A stretch of 32,250 nt of DNA, from the NCBI GenBank assembly GCA_958407465.1, contig CATYIV010000025.1, forward strand, positions 1 to 32,250. Direction: 5' to 3'. Below the pieces are notes generated by a model. That model did no database searches. It worked only from the letters and a program-made list of their open reading frames with translations, and was not told the origin of the DNA. Position numbers and translations under genes: made by a program. The stretch comes from an uncultured Collinsella sp. GTDB lineage: Bacteria > Actinomycetota > Coriobacteriia > Coriobacteriales > Coriobacteriaceae. Below, piece by piece: positions 23,674 through 32,040 of the stretch (positions are counted from its first letter, which is position 1; every line of letters begins with the position of its first letter).

Positions 23674-25974
23674 ATGTTCGCAGCCGCCATCTCGCTCGTC
23701 GGTCTTGCGGCGACCGTCTACCTTGTCTTGCGCGAGGCCAAGGCCATTCGCGCGCAGTCGGGCGCCGTTGCCAAGGGCGCTATCGCCTGGAGCGTCGCCT
23801 TTGGTCTGTTCCAGGTCTTTTTGACTATTTGGGGCGCCGTGGGCCTCGTCGCCCAAAACGAGCCGCTCGCCTTTGTGATGCTCATCCTGACCAATGCCAT
23901 TCTCACCGGTTGCGCCTGGGCCAGCATCGCCCGCGACCGCATCGCTCCGCGCGTCTTTGCGTTCGCCGAGCCCGACGTCCCCGCCCCCACCGGCAAGCTC
24001 GCCCGCCTGCGCGGCGCCTTTGTGGGCAAACCGCTCGTCGCCGCCGTCTTGTGCCTGCTGCTCGCCGGCGTCTTTGCGCTGTTGGGCATGGAGGTCTCGT
24101 CCAACCACGACTTTACCTGGGTCTACCCCCTGTGCATCCTGCTCGAGTGGGCTATCATCACCGCACTCATGAGCGGCCTTTTCTTCCTGTTCCAGCGCCA
24201 CGGCGCGGCTCCCGCGGTCCTGGCCTTCGCCCTCTTTGTCCTAGGCATTGCCGAGTTCTTCGTCATCACGTTTAAATCCATGCCCATCCAGCCGGGCGAC
24301 CTTTCGGCCATCTCCACCGCCGCCGCGGTCGCCGGCAACGGCTACACCTTCTCGATCTCGCTGTTCTGCGTGCTGTCCATGGGCTTTACCGCCATCGCCA
24401 TGCTGCTATGCGAGTACGCCGGCCTGGTAGCACCGCACCGTCAGAAGGGTGCCGCCAACGCCAAGCGCATGCTGCTCACCAACCTGCTCGTCGCCGTGCT
24501 TTGCCTGGGCGGCGTGACCGCGCACGTCGCGCTTATCGACTACTACAACACTCTCGGCATCACCGTCTACACCTGGCGCCCGCTCGAGAGCTACTGGCGC
24601 GAGGGCTACCTGCCTGCTTTTATTAGTGCAGCGCAGTCCATCAAGCCGCCCAAACCCGCCGATTACTCCGCCGACGACGCCAAGGTCACGCTCAAAAAGT
24701 ACGCCAAGGCCTACGACAAGTCCGATGCCGCCACAAGCGACGCCCGCACTGCCGCCCAGGAGCAGTTCGACAGTGAGAAGCCCACGGTCATCGCCATCAT
24801 GAACGAAACCTTCTCGGATCTTTCGATCTACCAGAACATGCGCGCCGGCTACGAGGGACCGCAGTACTTTAAGAACCTGTCCAACTGCCTCAGCCGCGGC
24901 AAGCTCTACGTGAGCGCCTACGGCGGTGGCACCGCCAATACCGAGTTTGAGTTTATGACCGGCAACTCCATGGCCAACCTGGGCTCGGGCGTGTACCCCT
25001 ACACCATCTACAACATGGAAACGACCGGGAATCTGGCAGAGCAGTTCAAGTCGCTCGGATATTCCACCACGGCCATGCACCCCAACCACGCAACCAACTG
25101 GAACCGCGAGAACGTCTACAAGGACTTTGGCTTTGACCAGTTCCTGTCCATCAACGACTTCCAGGGAGCCGACACCCTGCGCGACATGGTGACCGACCAG
25201 GCTACCTACGACAAGATTCTTGAGCTGCTCGACCAGAACGCCGATCCGCAGTTTATCTTCGACGTGACCATGCAGAACCACTCGGGCTACGACACGGGCC
25301 TGCTGCCGGTCGACAAGCAGATGCACCTGAATATCGACACGACCGATCTGGACGCCAAGACCGTCGAGGACGGCACGCTCTCCGATGTCGACGAGTATGT
25401 CTCGTGCATCGAGCAGTCCGACCAGGCGCTGCGTTACTTCCTCAACGCCCTGAACAAACTCGATCGCAAGGTGGTCGTGGTGTTCTGGGGCGACCATCAG
25501 CCGTTCTTCCCGTCCAAGTTCAACGACAAGTGGTTTACCGACGAGAACGACGCCACCCACCAGGAGCGCCTGTGGCAGACCGATTACATCATCTGGGCCA
25601 ACTACGACGTTGCCGGCTGCGACCAGACGAGCGAGATCGATGACCTGTCCACCAACTACCTGTCCACGCAGCTTATGCAGCTGATCGGCGCCCCGCTGAC
25701 CGACTACCAGAAGGCGCACATGACGCTGCGCGAGTCGCTGCCCGCCATTAACTCGGTCGGCTACGAGGACGCCAGCCTGCGCTGGGCGCTCTCCTCCAAC
25801 GTCACCGGTGACGACGCTGCCGCCGCTGCCGCCACCAAGGCGCGCGAGGATTACGCCAAGATGCAGTACTACGAGATGTTCCGCGACGGCAAGAACGTCT
25901 ATACCGAGCACTTCCAGACCGAGGCCAACGAAACCGACCCCAACCTGGCGCCGGGTACGACCAAGATCAAGTAG
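23674..25974 (+). CDS. LTA-synthase-family (sulfatase-fold) phosphoglycerol transferase
   Basis: A 766-residue membrane enzyme from the ATG at 23674, with GAGGAG about 7 nt upstream; the in-frame GTG at 23659 belongs to that site. The N-terminal 300 residues hold about eight hydrophobic segments, more than the five of S. aureus LtaS. The extracellular sulfatase-fold domain has the family residues: the metal-binding Glu in IMNETFSD (about 377), the nucleophile Thr in YGGGTANTEFE (about 420), TMQNHSGY, and GDHQP near residue 606. LTA-synthase-type enzymes polymerise or transfer glycerol-phosphate onto a glycolipid or glycan at the outer membrane face. Whether this one makes a true lipoteichoic acid is unknown. 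Monocistronic, ended at 26059-26084. Confidence 0.87.
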   Translation: MFAAAISLVGLAATVYLVLREAKAIRAQSGAVAKGAIAWSVAFGLFQVFLTIWGAVGLVAQNEPLAFVMLILTNAILTGCAWASIARDRIAPRVFAFAEPDVPAPTGKLARLRGAFVGKPLVAAVLCLLLAGVFALLGMEVSSNHDFTWVYPLCILLEWAIITALMSGLFFLFQRHGAAPAVLAFALFVLGIAEFFVITFKSMPIQPGDLSAISTAAAVAGNGYTFSISLFCVLSMGFTAIAMLLCEYAGLVAPHRQKGAANAKRMLLTNLLVAVLCLGGVTAHVALIDYYNTLGITVYTWRPLESYWREGYLPAFISAAQSIKPPKPADYSADDAKVTLKKYAKAYDKSDAATSDARTAAQEQFDSEKPTVIAIMNETFSDLSIYQNMRAGYEGPQYFKNLSNCLSRGKLYVSAYGGGTANTEFEFMTGNSMANLGSGVYPYTIYNMETTGNLAEQFKSLGYSTTAMHPNHATNWNRENVYKDFGFDQFLSINDFQGADTLRDMVTDQATYDKILELLDQNADPQFIFDVTMQNHSGYDTGLLPVDKQMHLNIDTTDLDAKTVEDGTLSDVDEYVSCIEQSDQALRYFLNALNKLDRKVVVVFWGDHQPFFPSKFNDKWFTDENDATHQERLWQTDYIIWANYDVAGCDQTSEIDDLSTNYLSTQLMQLIGAPLTDYQKAHMTLRESLPAINSVGYEDASLRWALSSNVTGDDAAAAAATKAREDYAKMQYYEMFRDGKNVYTEHFQTEANETDPNLAPGTTKIK

Positions 25975-26004
25975 CGACTAGCTGCGAGTTCATAACTGAA
26001 ACGT

Positions 26005-26044
26005 CTGTCCGGGCGGAGGCATATAAGGTTCCCTGCTCGGACAG
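26005..26044 (+). other. Stem-loop in the 3' untranslated region of the LTA-synthase-like gene
   Basis: CTGTCCGGGC (26005-26014) and GCTCGGACAG (26035-26044) can pair over about ten positions with one internal mismatch, leaving a 20-nt loop. It lies between the stop codon and the terminator at 26059. It has no T-run, so it is not a terminator itself. Confidence 0.45.
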
Positions 26045-26058
26045 TCCTGCGCAAGACG

Positions 26059-26084
26059 AAGGCCACGTTATGTGGCCTTTTTTG
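26059..26084 (+). terminator. Terminator of the LTA-synthase-like gene
   Basis: AAGGCCAC, loop GTTAT, GTGGCCTT, then T4-GT: a perfect 8-bp stem with a T-run. Confidence 0.9.
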
Positions 26085-26089
26085 TATCC

Positions 26090-26227
26090 GGAAACCGTGT
26101 CCCAGAATTCACGTCCGGAACGGGATACAGTTTCCGCTTACGGCTCCGTTGGGAAACTGCATCCCACTCCAAAAGCAAATTCTGGGACGCACTTTCCGAA
26201 TCCCCATCCATCCGGAAAGCCCATCCC
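26090..26227. repeat. Array of five alternating 14-bp sites with a 62-bp period
   Basis: The 14-mer GGAAANNNNNTCCC occurs at 26090, 26152 and 26214, exactly 62 bp apart. Its inverse GGGANNNNNTTTCC occurs at 26122 and 26184, also 62 bp apart and lying between the others. So five sites alternate in orientation every 30 or 32 bp. The surrounding arms are also complementary: 26088-26109 against 26178-26198 (18 of 21) and 26117-26136 against 26151-26170 (about 16 of 20). The region could therefore form nested cruciforms. It lies in non-coding DNA between two convergent terminators. Confidence 0.8.
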
Positions 26228-26343
26228 GCCCTGAATACATCCAGCGAACGCATGAGAGCGTGTCGTCCAGGACGACCTCGTCATCAGGGTGATGGAAAAT
26301 GTCACCCCAAGCGCTTGCCACGGTTGCGTCCACAAGTGTCAAG
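26228..26343. other. Non-coding stretch with a 15-bp palindrome
   Basis: The remainder of the 438-bp gene-free region. A perfect palindrome GTCGTCCAGGACGAC lies at 26262-26276. A minus-strand frame is open across 26109-26342, but it runs through the repeat array and has no ribosome binding site or family similarity. No gene is supported. Confidence 0.5.
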
Positions 26344-26371
26344 AAAAAAGCCTCGAGGATTTCGAGGCTTT
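26344..26371 (-). terminator. Terminator of the flavodoxin gene
   Basis: Minus-strand AAAGCCTCGA, loop AATCC, TCGAGGCTTT followed by further Ts (six in all), about 42 nt after the flavodoxin stop. Confidence 0.85.
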
Positions 26372-26413
26372 CACATTTGTATTGTTTTGCACGAAGAACC
26401 GCGAACGGCGAAG

Positions 26414-26965
26414 CTACTCCCCCAGCACGGCCTTCTTGGCCACCGCCGCCATGTTGTCCAGATCCTCCTTGGTGGGATGGTCCTTCGCGGCAACCCAGTT
26501 GTCGAGCAGCATCTTAAATCGGGCGTTGTCGGAATCTTGCTCGAGCATGGCCTCGTAGCGCTGCTTGACCGCGGGGCCCATCTTGCCCTGGCACATCGCC
26601 CAGCCCGCAAGCTCGGCATCTCCAGCCAAATTGGAAGTTACGCGGTCGATAATCTGCTGATAATAGCTCTGGTCGGCCCCAAAGCCGCAGGTGCCAAACA
26701 GGAACACGCGCTTGCCGTGCAAGGCGGAGAGCAACGCCGCGACCGAAGGCGTGCACGCGCCCTTGTCACACCAAAAACCGACAAGCACCGTATCGGCCGC
26801 GCAGGCGCCCTGCGCCTCGAGCGCAACCTGATCTGCATCCGCATCGTCGCTCAACGCCGCGGCATGGACAAACTCAACGCCCGCAGCCTGCAGAGCGCGC
26901 TTGATCGCGCCCGAAACCATCCTGGTATTACCGCTCTTGCTGTTAACCACCAAAGAGCACGTCAT
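26414..26965 (-). CDS. Flavodoxin-family protein
   Basis: A 183-residue flavodoxin-like protein. The FMN phosphate loop is NSKSGNTRMVS near the N-terminus. The second loop FWCDKGACTPSV and the third FGTCGFGADQSYYQQ sit where isoalloxazine-binding loops are expected. The C-terminal 60 residues (GPAVKQRYEAMLEQ...) form an extra helical part not found in minimal flavodoxins. It is probably a soluble electron carrier or FMN-dependent reductase partner. Proteins of this size and layout include the BilS type linked to bilirubin reduction, but no bilR-like partner is nearby, so that is only a possibility. The ATG at 26965 is chosen; a GTG two codons upstream is too close to the GAGG site. Confidence 0.82.
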   Translation of the reverse strand: MTCSLVVNSKSGNTRMVSGAIKRALQAAGVEFVHAAALSDDADADQVALEAQGACAADTVLVGFWCDKGACTPSVAALLSALHGKRVFLFGTCGFGADQSYYQQIIDRVTSNLAGDAELAGWAMCQGKMGPAVKQRYEAMLEQDSDNARFKMLLDNWVAAKDHPTKEDLDNMAAVAKKAVLGE

Positions 26966-27076
26966 AGTCACGTTGCCTCGTTTCCCCCAAAACTAAAGCC
27001 ACTAATGCAATTTATTAGATGAATATCTTAGTACTAACGACGCAGATGTAAACCATCTGCCGCCAATCGGTGGCCC

Positions 27077-28936
27077 CTACTGGGCAAACTGGCTGCGGTA
27101 AAGATCGGCATAGAAGCCGTCTGCCGCTAGCAGCTCGTCGTGCGTGCCGCGCTCGATAATCTGGCCGTCGCGCATCACCAGAATGCAGTCGGCGTTGCGG
27201 ATGGTGCTCAGGCGGTGCGCCACGACAAAGCTTGTGCGACCGGCCATGAGCTCGTCGAATGCCGCCTGCACCTGCAGCTCGGTACGTGTATCGATGCTCG
27301 ACGTTGCCTCGTCCAGCAGCAGAATCGCCGGATCGGTGAGCATGACGCGCGCGATGCACAGCAGCTGTTTTTGACCCTGGCTAAACGTGCCGCCGTCCTC
27401 GCCGATCACCGTATCGTAGCCGCCTGGCAGCTGCACGATAAACTTGTGCGCGTGCGCGCGCTTGGCGGCCTCGACAATCTGCTCGCGCGTGGCATCGGGG
27501 CAACCGTAGGCAATGTTCTGGGCCACCGTGCCCTCGAACAGCCAGGTGTCCTGCAGCACCATGCCAAAGGCGCGGCGCAGGCTCTCACGCGTGTAGTCGC
27601 GCGAGGAATGCCCGTCGACCACGATGCGCCCGGCATCGATGTCGTAAAAGCGCAGCAGCAGGTTGATGAGCGTCGTCTTACCGCAGCCCGTGGGGCCAAC
27701 GAGGGCAAACCGCATACCGGGCTTGGCGTCGATGCAGATGTCCTGCAGCAGCTTGCGGTCGGGCACGTAGCTAAAGTCCACATGCTCAAAGGCGACCTCA
27801 CCCTGCGGGGCTGTGAGTTCAACGGCATCCGCGGCATCGGGCTCCTGCTCGCGTGCATCGAGCAGCGCAAACATGCGGCGCGCCGAGGCATAGGCCGTCT
27901 GGATCTGCGTGATGACGTTGGTGACCTCGTTGAACGGCTTGGTGTACTGGTTGGCGTAAGACAGGAAGATCTGCACACCGCCCACCGTGAGCGCCGCGGG
28001 CACGCCCGTAATCACGCCAACGCAGCCGATTACGGCCACCACGGCATAGATGATGTTGTTGATAAAGCGCGTGCCGGGGTTAGAGAGCGAACCCATAAAC
28101 TGCGCGCGCTCACCCGCGGTGTAGAGCTCGGCGTTGAGGGCGTCGAAACGCTGCTGCGCGTTCGGTCCATAGGCGAAGGCGTCCACGAGCTTTTGCTCAC
28201 CCACATACTCCTCGATATGGCCGCCCAGCTGGCCCTGAATGCGCTGCTGCGCTGTAAAGCTCTTGTTGGAGAGCTTGGCGATGGCGCCCGCCGCAAAGAT
28301 GGAAAGAGGTGTGACAAGCACCACCACGAGCGTCATGGTCAGGTTGATGGAGAGCATAAACGCGAGCGTGCCCACGATAGTGATGACTCCAGTAAAGAGT
28401 TGCGTGAAGCCCTGCAGCAGGCCGTCGCCCACCTGGTCGACATCGTTGACCACACGGCTCATAAGGTCGCCGTGGGCATGGCTGTCGATAAAGCTGAGCG
28501 GCATGCGGCTGAGCTTGTCGCTCGCCTCCACGCGCATGTCGCGCACCGTCTCGTAGGACAGGCGGTTAACACAGTAGCCCTGCAGCCACTGGAACGCCGC
28601 AGCGCCCATCACGACAATCGCGAGCTTGGTGACAAGCGGCAGCAGCGCATCGAAGTCCACCTGTCCGGCGGCAACGATGAGATCGATGCCCTCGCCGACG
28701 AGGATGGGCGTATAGAGTTGCAGAATCACCGAGATGGCGGCACTCACAAACGACGCCGCAAACGAGATGCGGTGCGGACGGACGTAGCCCATCAGGCGGC
28801 GAGTCACCGCGCCCACGGGGTAGCGCTCGGGGTCGCCGGGCTGGCGCGGGCCGTCACCCAGATCGTTGAGGTTATCGCTACCGGACACATTGGCCGTCAT
28901 CGTGGCGACCGAACCGGAAGAAGTATACGGATTCAT
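27077..28936 (-). CDS. ABC exporter half-transporter, consensus-site subunit
   Basis: A 619-residue type IV ABC exporter subunit with six membrane helices (about 55-350) and a C-terminal nucleotide-binding domain. Walker A is GPTGCGKTT, the Q-loop LQDTWLF, Walker B ILLLDEATSS with the catalytic Glu, and the H-loop VVAHRLST with the His. The signature is FSQGQ instead of LSGGQ. So its own ATP-handling residues are intact but its signature is weakened, the mirror image of the partner at 28937. Its ATG directly follows the partner's TAA, and the ribosome binding site (AAGGAGG) lies in the partner's last codons, so translation is coupled. Related heterodimers export drugs, lipids or peptides; the substrate is unknown. 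Confidence 0.9.
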   Translation of the reverse strand: MNPYTSSGSVATMTANVSGSDNLNDLGDGPRQPGDPERYPVGAVTRRLMGYVRPHRISFAASFVSAAISVILQLYTPILVGEGIDLIVAAGQVDFDALLPLVTKLAIVVMGAAAFQWLQGYCVNRLSYETVRDMRVEASDKLSRMPLSFIDSHAHGDLMSRVVNDVDQVGDGLLQGFTQLFTGVITIVGTLAFMLSINLTMTLVVVLVTPLSIFAAGAIAKLSNKSFTAQQRIQGQLGGHIEEYVGEQKLVDAFAYGPNAQQRFDALNAELYTAGERAQFMGSLSNPGTRFINNIIYAVVAVIGCVGVITGVPAALTVGGVQIFLSYANQYTKPFNEVTNVITQIQTAYASARRMFALLDAREQEPDAADAVELTAPQGEVAFEHVDFSYVPDRKLLQDICIDAKPGMRFALVGPTGCGKTTLINLLLRFYDIDAGRIVVDGHSSRDYTRESLRRAFGMVLQDTWLFEGTVAQNIAYGCPDATREQIVEAAKRAHAHKFIVQLPGGYDTVIGEDGGTFSQGQKQLLCIARVMLTDPAILLLDEATSSIDTRTELQVQAAFDELMAGRTSFVVAHRLSTIRNADCILVMRDGQIIERGTHDELLAADGFYADLYRSQFAQ

Positions 28937-30790
28937 TTAGCAGCCCTCCTTTGCGCGGGTGGATGCAGGGGCGGAGTCCGAAGCGGGCGTCGCACTCCCC
29001 TGCTGGCCCTCGAGCTCCTCACGGCGGAGCTGCGACTGGCAAATCTCGCGGTAGAGCTGGCAGCTTGCGTACAGCTCGTCGTGCGTACCCAGGCCCGCAA
29101 CCGAACCGTGATCGAGCACACAGATCATGTCGGCATCGCGCACGGTCGAGACGCGCTGGCTCACGATGACGGTCGTCAGCGGCAACCCGCCCTCGGCGGC
29201 GCCGCGCACGCTGCGCTCGCGGATGGCATGGCGAAGCGCCGCGTCGGTCTTAAAATCGAGTGCCGAGGCGGAGTCGTCCATGATCAGAATCTGCGGCGAA
29301 CCCACCAAGGCACGCGCGATGGTCAGGCGCTGGCGCTGACCACCGCTGAAGTTCTTGCCGCCCGCCTCGACCGGGGCGTCGAGCCCCTGCGGCTTGTTGC
29401 GCACGAGCTCGCTGGCCTGCGCCATATCGAGCGCCGCCCAGAGCTCCTCGTCGGTCGCCGACTCGTCGCGCCAGGTCAGGTTGCTGCGAATGGTGCCGCT
29501 CACCAGCGACGCGCGCTGCGGGACGGTCGCGACCACATGGCGCAGCTGGTCAAGCGGCCAGGCGCGCACGTCGGCGCCCATAACCCTCACGCTGCCGGTA
29601 CCCGCATCGTACAGGCGCGGAATGAGCGAGACGAGCGTGGACTTACCACTGCCCGTGCCGCCGATAATGCCGAGCGTTTTGCCCAGCGGCAGCTCCAGCG
29701 TCGCATCGGTTACGGCGTTGGCCGCGCCCGCGCCAAACGAAAAGCTCGCATGGTCAAAGCTCAACGCAGGGACCGGAACAGCGCCACCCGCCAGTTCGCT
29801 CGGCTCGGGCAGGGCGACCGGCTCGTTGCCCTCGTCGGTGATACTCGGCACGCAATTGAGCACCTCGTTGATACGCGACGCGCTGGCGCTCGCCTTGGTA
29901 AAGACCACGACCAGGTTGGCGACGTACACGATGGAGGTGAGGGTCTGGGTCATGTAGTTCACAAACGCCATGACCTGGCCCTGTGTAAGCTCGCCCACGT
30001 TGACCTGAATGCCACCCACCCACAGGATGGCGCACACGCCCAGGTTCATCACAAGAAACGTAACGGGATTAAGAATCGACGAGAGCTTGCCCACCGCGAT
30101 GGCGACATGCGCCTGATCGTCAGCCGCTTGGGCAAAACGCTCACGCTCGTGATCTTCGCGCACAAACGCACGGACCACGCGGGCGCCCGAAAGCCCCTCG
30201 CGACAGATAAGTGCGATGCGGTCGAGCTTTGCCTGCAGCTGCTTGTAGTACGGGATGCAGCGCGCCATGACAAACCAAAACACCAGGCCGATCGCGGGCG
30301 TGCAAATCAAAAAGATAATGCCGAGCTTAAGGTCGATGGCAAGGGCCGCAACCATGGAGCCCACCGCCAGGAAAGGCCAGCGGATGAGCATGCGCACGCC
30401 CAGCGCCACGGCGAGCTGCACCTGATTGACGTCGTTGGTGATGCGCGTGATGAGCGACGGCGTGCCAAAACGGTCGAGCTCGGCATAGCTCAGTTTGTTG
30501 ATGTGTTCGTAGAGCGCGCCGCGAATATCGGTGCCCATGCCCTGCGAGGTCAGCGCCGCCATCTTTTGGCAGACGAGCGTAAACGAGATGCCGATCACAG
30601 CCATGGCGCCAAGCAGCATGCCGTAGTGGACGACGGCGTTGACGTCGTGCGTGCCGATGCCCTTGTCGATCATCTGCGCAATCACGAGCGGCGTAAGCAG
30701 GTCAAAGATCACTTCGATCAACTTGCACGCAGGGCCGATCACCATATACCGGCGAAACTTACCACCAAAACGCCTGAGCAACTCAATCAT
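28937..30790 (-). CDS. ABC exporter half-transporter, degenerate-site subunit
   Basis: A 617-residue partner, starting at the ATG at 30790 behind AGGGAG; a TTG at 30823 has no such site. It has six membrane helices, then a nucleotide-binding domain with Walker A GGTGSGKST and an intact signature FSGGQRQR. Walker B reads ILIMDDSASALD, with Asp in place of the catalytic Glu, and the H-loop reads IVSQRVST, with Gln in place of His. This is the pattern of heterodimeric exporters such as TM287/288 and BmrCD, in which one of the two ATP sites does not hydrolyse. The C-terminus is a short Ala/Ser-rich tail. It is the first gene of the two-gene operon and is divergent from the LANTG surface protein gene. 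Confidence 0.9.
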   Translation of the reverse strand: MIELLRRFGGKFRRYMVIGPACKLIEVIFDLLTPLVIAQMIDKGIGTHDVNAVVHYGMLLGAMAVIGISFTLVCQKMAALTSQGMGTDIRGALYEHINKLSYAELDRFGTPSLITRITNDVNQVQLAVALGVRMLIRWPFLAVGSMVAALAIDLKLGIIFLICTPAIGLVFWFVMARCIPYYKQLQAKLDRIALICREGLSGARVVRAFVREDHERERFAQAADDQAHVAIAVGKLSSILNPVTFLVMNLGVCAILWVGGIQVNVGELTQGQVMAFVNYMTQTLTSIVYVANLVVVFTKASASASRINEVLNCVPSITDEGNEPVALPEPSELAGGAVPVPALSFDHASFSFGAGAANAVTDATLELPLGKTLGIIGGTGSGKSTLVSLIPRLYDAGTGSVRVMGADVRAWPLDQLRHVVATVPQRASLVSGTIRSNLTWRDESATDEELWAALDMAQASELVRNKPQGLDAPVEAGGKNFSGGQRQRLTIARALVGSPQILIMDDSASALDFKTDAALRHAIRERSVRGAAEGGLPLTTVIVSQRVSTVRDADMICVLDHGSVAGLGTHDELYASCQLYREICQSQLRREELEGQQGSATPASDSAPASTRAKEGC

Positions 30791-30834
30791 AAAAAGGCGC
30801 TCCCTATCATCATTCACACTCAATTCGAATCATG

Positions 30835-30864
30835 ATAGTACGGTGAGCTCAAAAGAAGCGTAAA
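30835..30864 (-). promoter_or_regulatory. Possible promoter of the ABC exporter operon
   Basis: TTTACG (30859-30864) and TACTAT (30835-30840) on the minus strand with an 18-nt spacer, each four of six to consensus. The leader would be about 40 nt. Confidence 0.35.
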
Positions 30865-30893
30865 CAACTCGTCATTTCTGGCGAGATTCAAGA

Positions 30894-30916
30894 GCGGGTT
30901 AACCGCCTGATATACT
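30894..30916 (+). promoter_or_regulatory. -10 and palindromic operator candidate for the surface protein gene
   Basis: TATACT at 30911-30916 is a five-of-six -10. Immediately upstream, in the spacer, GCGGGTTAACCGC (30894-30906) is a near-perfect palindrome positioned where a repressor would block polymerase. The -35 (TTCAAG) is weak. Confidence 0.4.
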
Positions 30917-30966
30917 TACATTAGTGCTACCAAGTAAGTTGCCAACCCTTGAAATGAGGTGCCGAG

Positions 30967-31953
30967 ATGAACGACATTCTCGCAAGAAGAGCAAGACGAG
31001 CAACCATGGGCATCGCCCTTTCCGCGGCACTTGTCGCGGGAATCGCCCCCGTAACGGCGATCGCGGCAGAAACCAGCTCCCCTGTCGATGCAGTCGCCTT
31101 GCAGACGGAAGACGCGGCCACCGAAAAAGAAAAAGCGCATGCGGCCATGCAGGAAGCGCTCAAAAACCTCGAGGCCGCAAAAGACGCCGCAAGTCCCGAG
31201 AAAATTGCGGAAATCGATACTAAAATTGCCATTTTTCAAAAGAACTACGACACTAATTTGGCGCGAGCTGCCATATATAAGGAATCCCTTCCTACCATGC
31301 AAGCGGACATCGATGCAGCCCAATCCGAATGCGATAAGGCCCACAACCGAACAAGAGACCTTGAGGCAGAATTAAATAAAATCCCCCACACGGATTACGA
31401 AACTAGATGGCAGTTGGAACTGGCGATCATGGATGCACAAGAGCAAGAATCTCGTTGTGAAGATAAGCTTGAGCACTGCCGAATGCGCCTCGAAAGTCAG
31501 AAAAGCCTGATTTATTTCTTAGAAAGCGAAGTAGAGTTTAATAAAACCCACCTCGACGGAGAAACAGCCAAGCGAGATGCGCTCCTCGATAATTTGAAAA
31601 AGGCGCAAGCGGCCTATGACGACGCCTGCAAGGCATACGAAGAGGCAAAAGCCGCAGCAGATACGGCCGCCTCGCCCGAGATAACGAAACCCACCGAGAC
31701 AACGCCTCCCTCCGGCTCGGCGCAACCGGCCGAGACGGCACAGCCCGCCGGCTCGCCCGCGGCCGGCAAAGACGCCGCACCGAGCTCCGCCAAGCAGGCG
31801 AACACAAGCAACGGCAAGCAAGCAACTACGACCGCCGACAAGCTCGCAAACACAGGCGACACAACGCCAAGCGCAATCGCGCTAGCAGGAATCGCCGCCA
31901 CAGGCCTCGGAATAACCGCCACAGCCACCCGCCGCATCAAGAACTCAAAATAG
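30967..31953 (+). CDS. Coiled-coil surface protein with an LANTG sorting signal
   Basis: A 328-residue secreted, wall-anchored protein. Signal peptide 1-34 with AIAA before Glu35. Residues 50-235 are highly charged and helical with long heptad-like stretches (EKEKAHAAMQEALKNLEAAK, and similar up to AKAAADTAA), pointing to a coiled coil. Residues 236-290 are Pro/Thr/Ala/Gly-rich, a typical wall-spanning stalk. LANTG (293-297), a hydrophobic segment and RRIKNSK form the sorting signal. LAxTG is the motif of class E sortases of actinobacteria, so it should be anchored by a housekeeping sortase elsewhere in the genome rather than by the pilus sortase at 136-870. Three Cys lie in the helical region (about 122, 164 and 171), with a fourth near 221. 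The ATG has GAGG seven nt upstream. No function is recognised. Confidence 0.85.
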   Translation: MNDILARRARRATMGIALSAALVAGIAPVTAIAAETSSPVDAVALQTEDAATEKEKAHAAMQEALKNLEAAKDAASPEKIAEIDTKIAIFQKNYDTNLARAAIYKESLPTMQADIDAAQSECDKAHNRTRDLEAELNKIPHTDYETRWQLELAIMDAQEQESRCEDKLEHCRMRLESQKSLIYFLESEVEFNKTHLDGETAKRDALLDNLKKAQAAYDDACKAYEEAKAAADTAASPEITKPTETTPPSGSAQPAETAQPAGSPAAGKDAAPSSAKQANTSNGKQATTTADKLANTGDTTPSAIALAGIAATGLGITATATRRIKNSK

Positions 31954-31996
31954 CCGACAGAGCATTCTGCCTTCACCAATCCACAAGCCCAGAGAC

Positions 31997-32040
31997 AAAA
32001 AGAGGCCCGTTTCCCCAACCAAGGGAAACGAGCCTCTTTA
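31997..32040. terminator. Terminator after the LANTG protein gene
   Basis: AAAGAGGC-CC-GTTTCCC and GGGAAAC-GA-GCCTCTTT pair around CAACCAA, with A and T runs on the two sides, so it can work in both directions. Confidence 0.88.

Noticed and set aside
26090..26227. CRISPR array
   Set aside because: The repeat units are short, degenerate and alternate in orientation, and the spacers are related to each other; no cas genes are in the window.
26109..26342. 77-codon minus-strand gene
   Set aside because: It runs through the 62-bp-period array, lacks a ribosome binding site and has no recognisable family features.
7163..30835. Very long opposite-strand frames, such as 7163-8896 (-), 9356-10747 (-), 10876-12564 (-), 15062-16867 (-), 20227-22449 (+), 24406-25911 (-) and 27140-30835 (+)
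   Set aside because: Each is antisense to a well-supported gene, has low-complexity Gly/His/Arg/Val-rich translation and no family motifs; this is the usual effect of GC-rich codon use.
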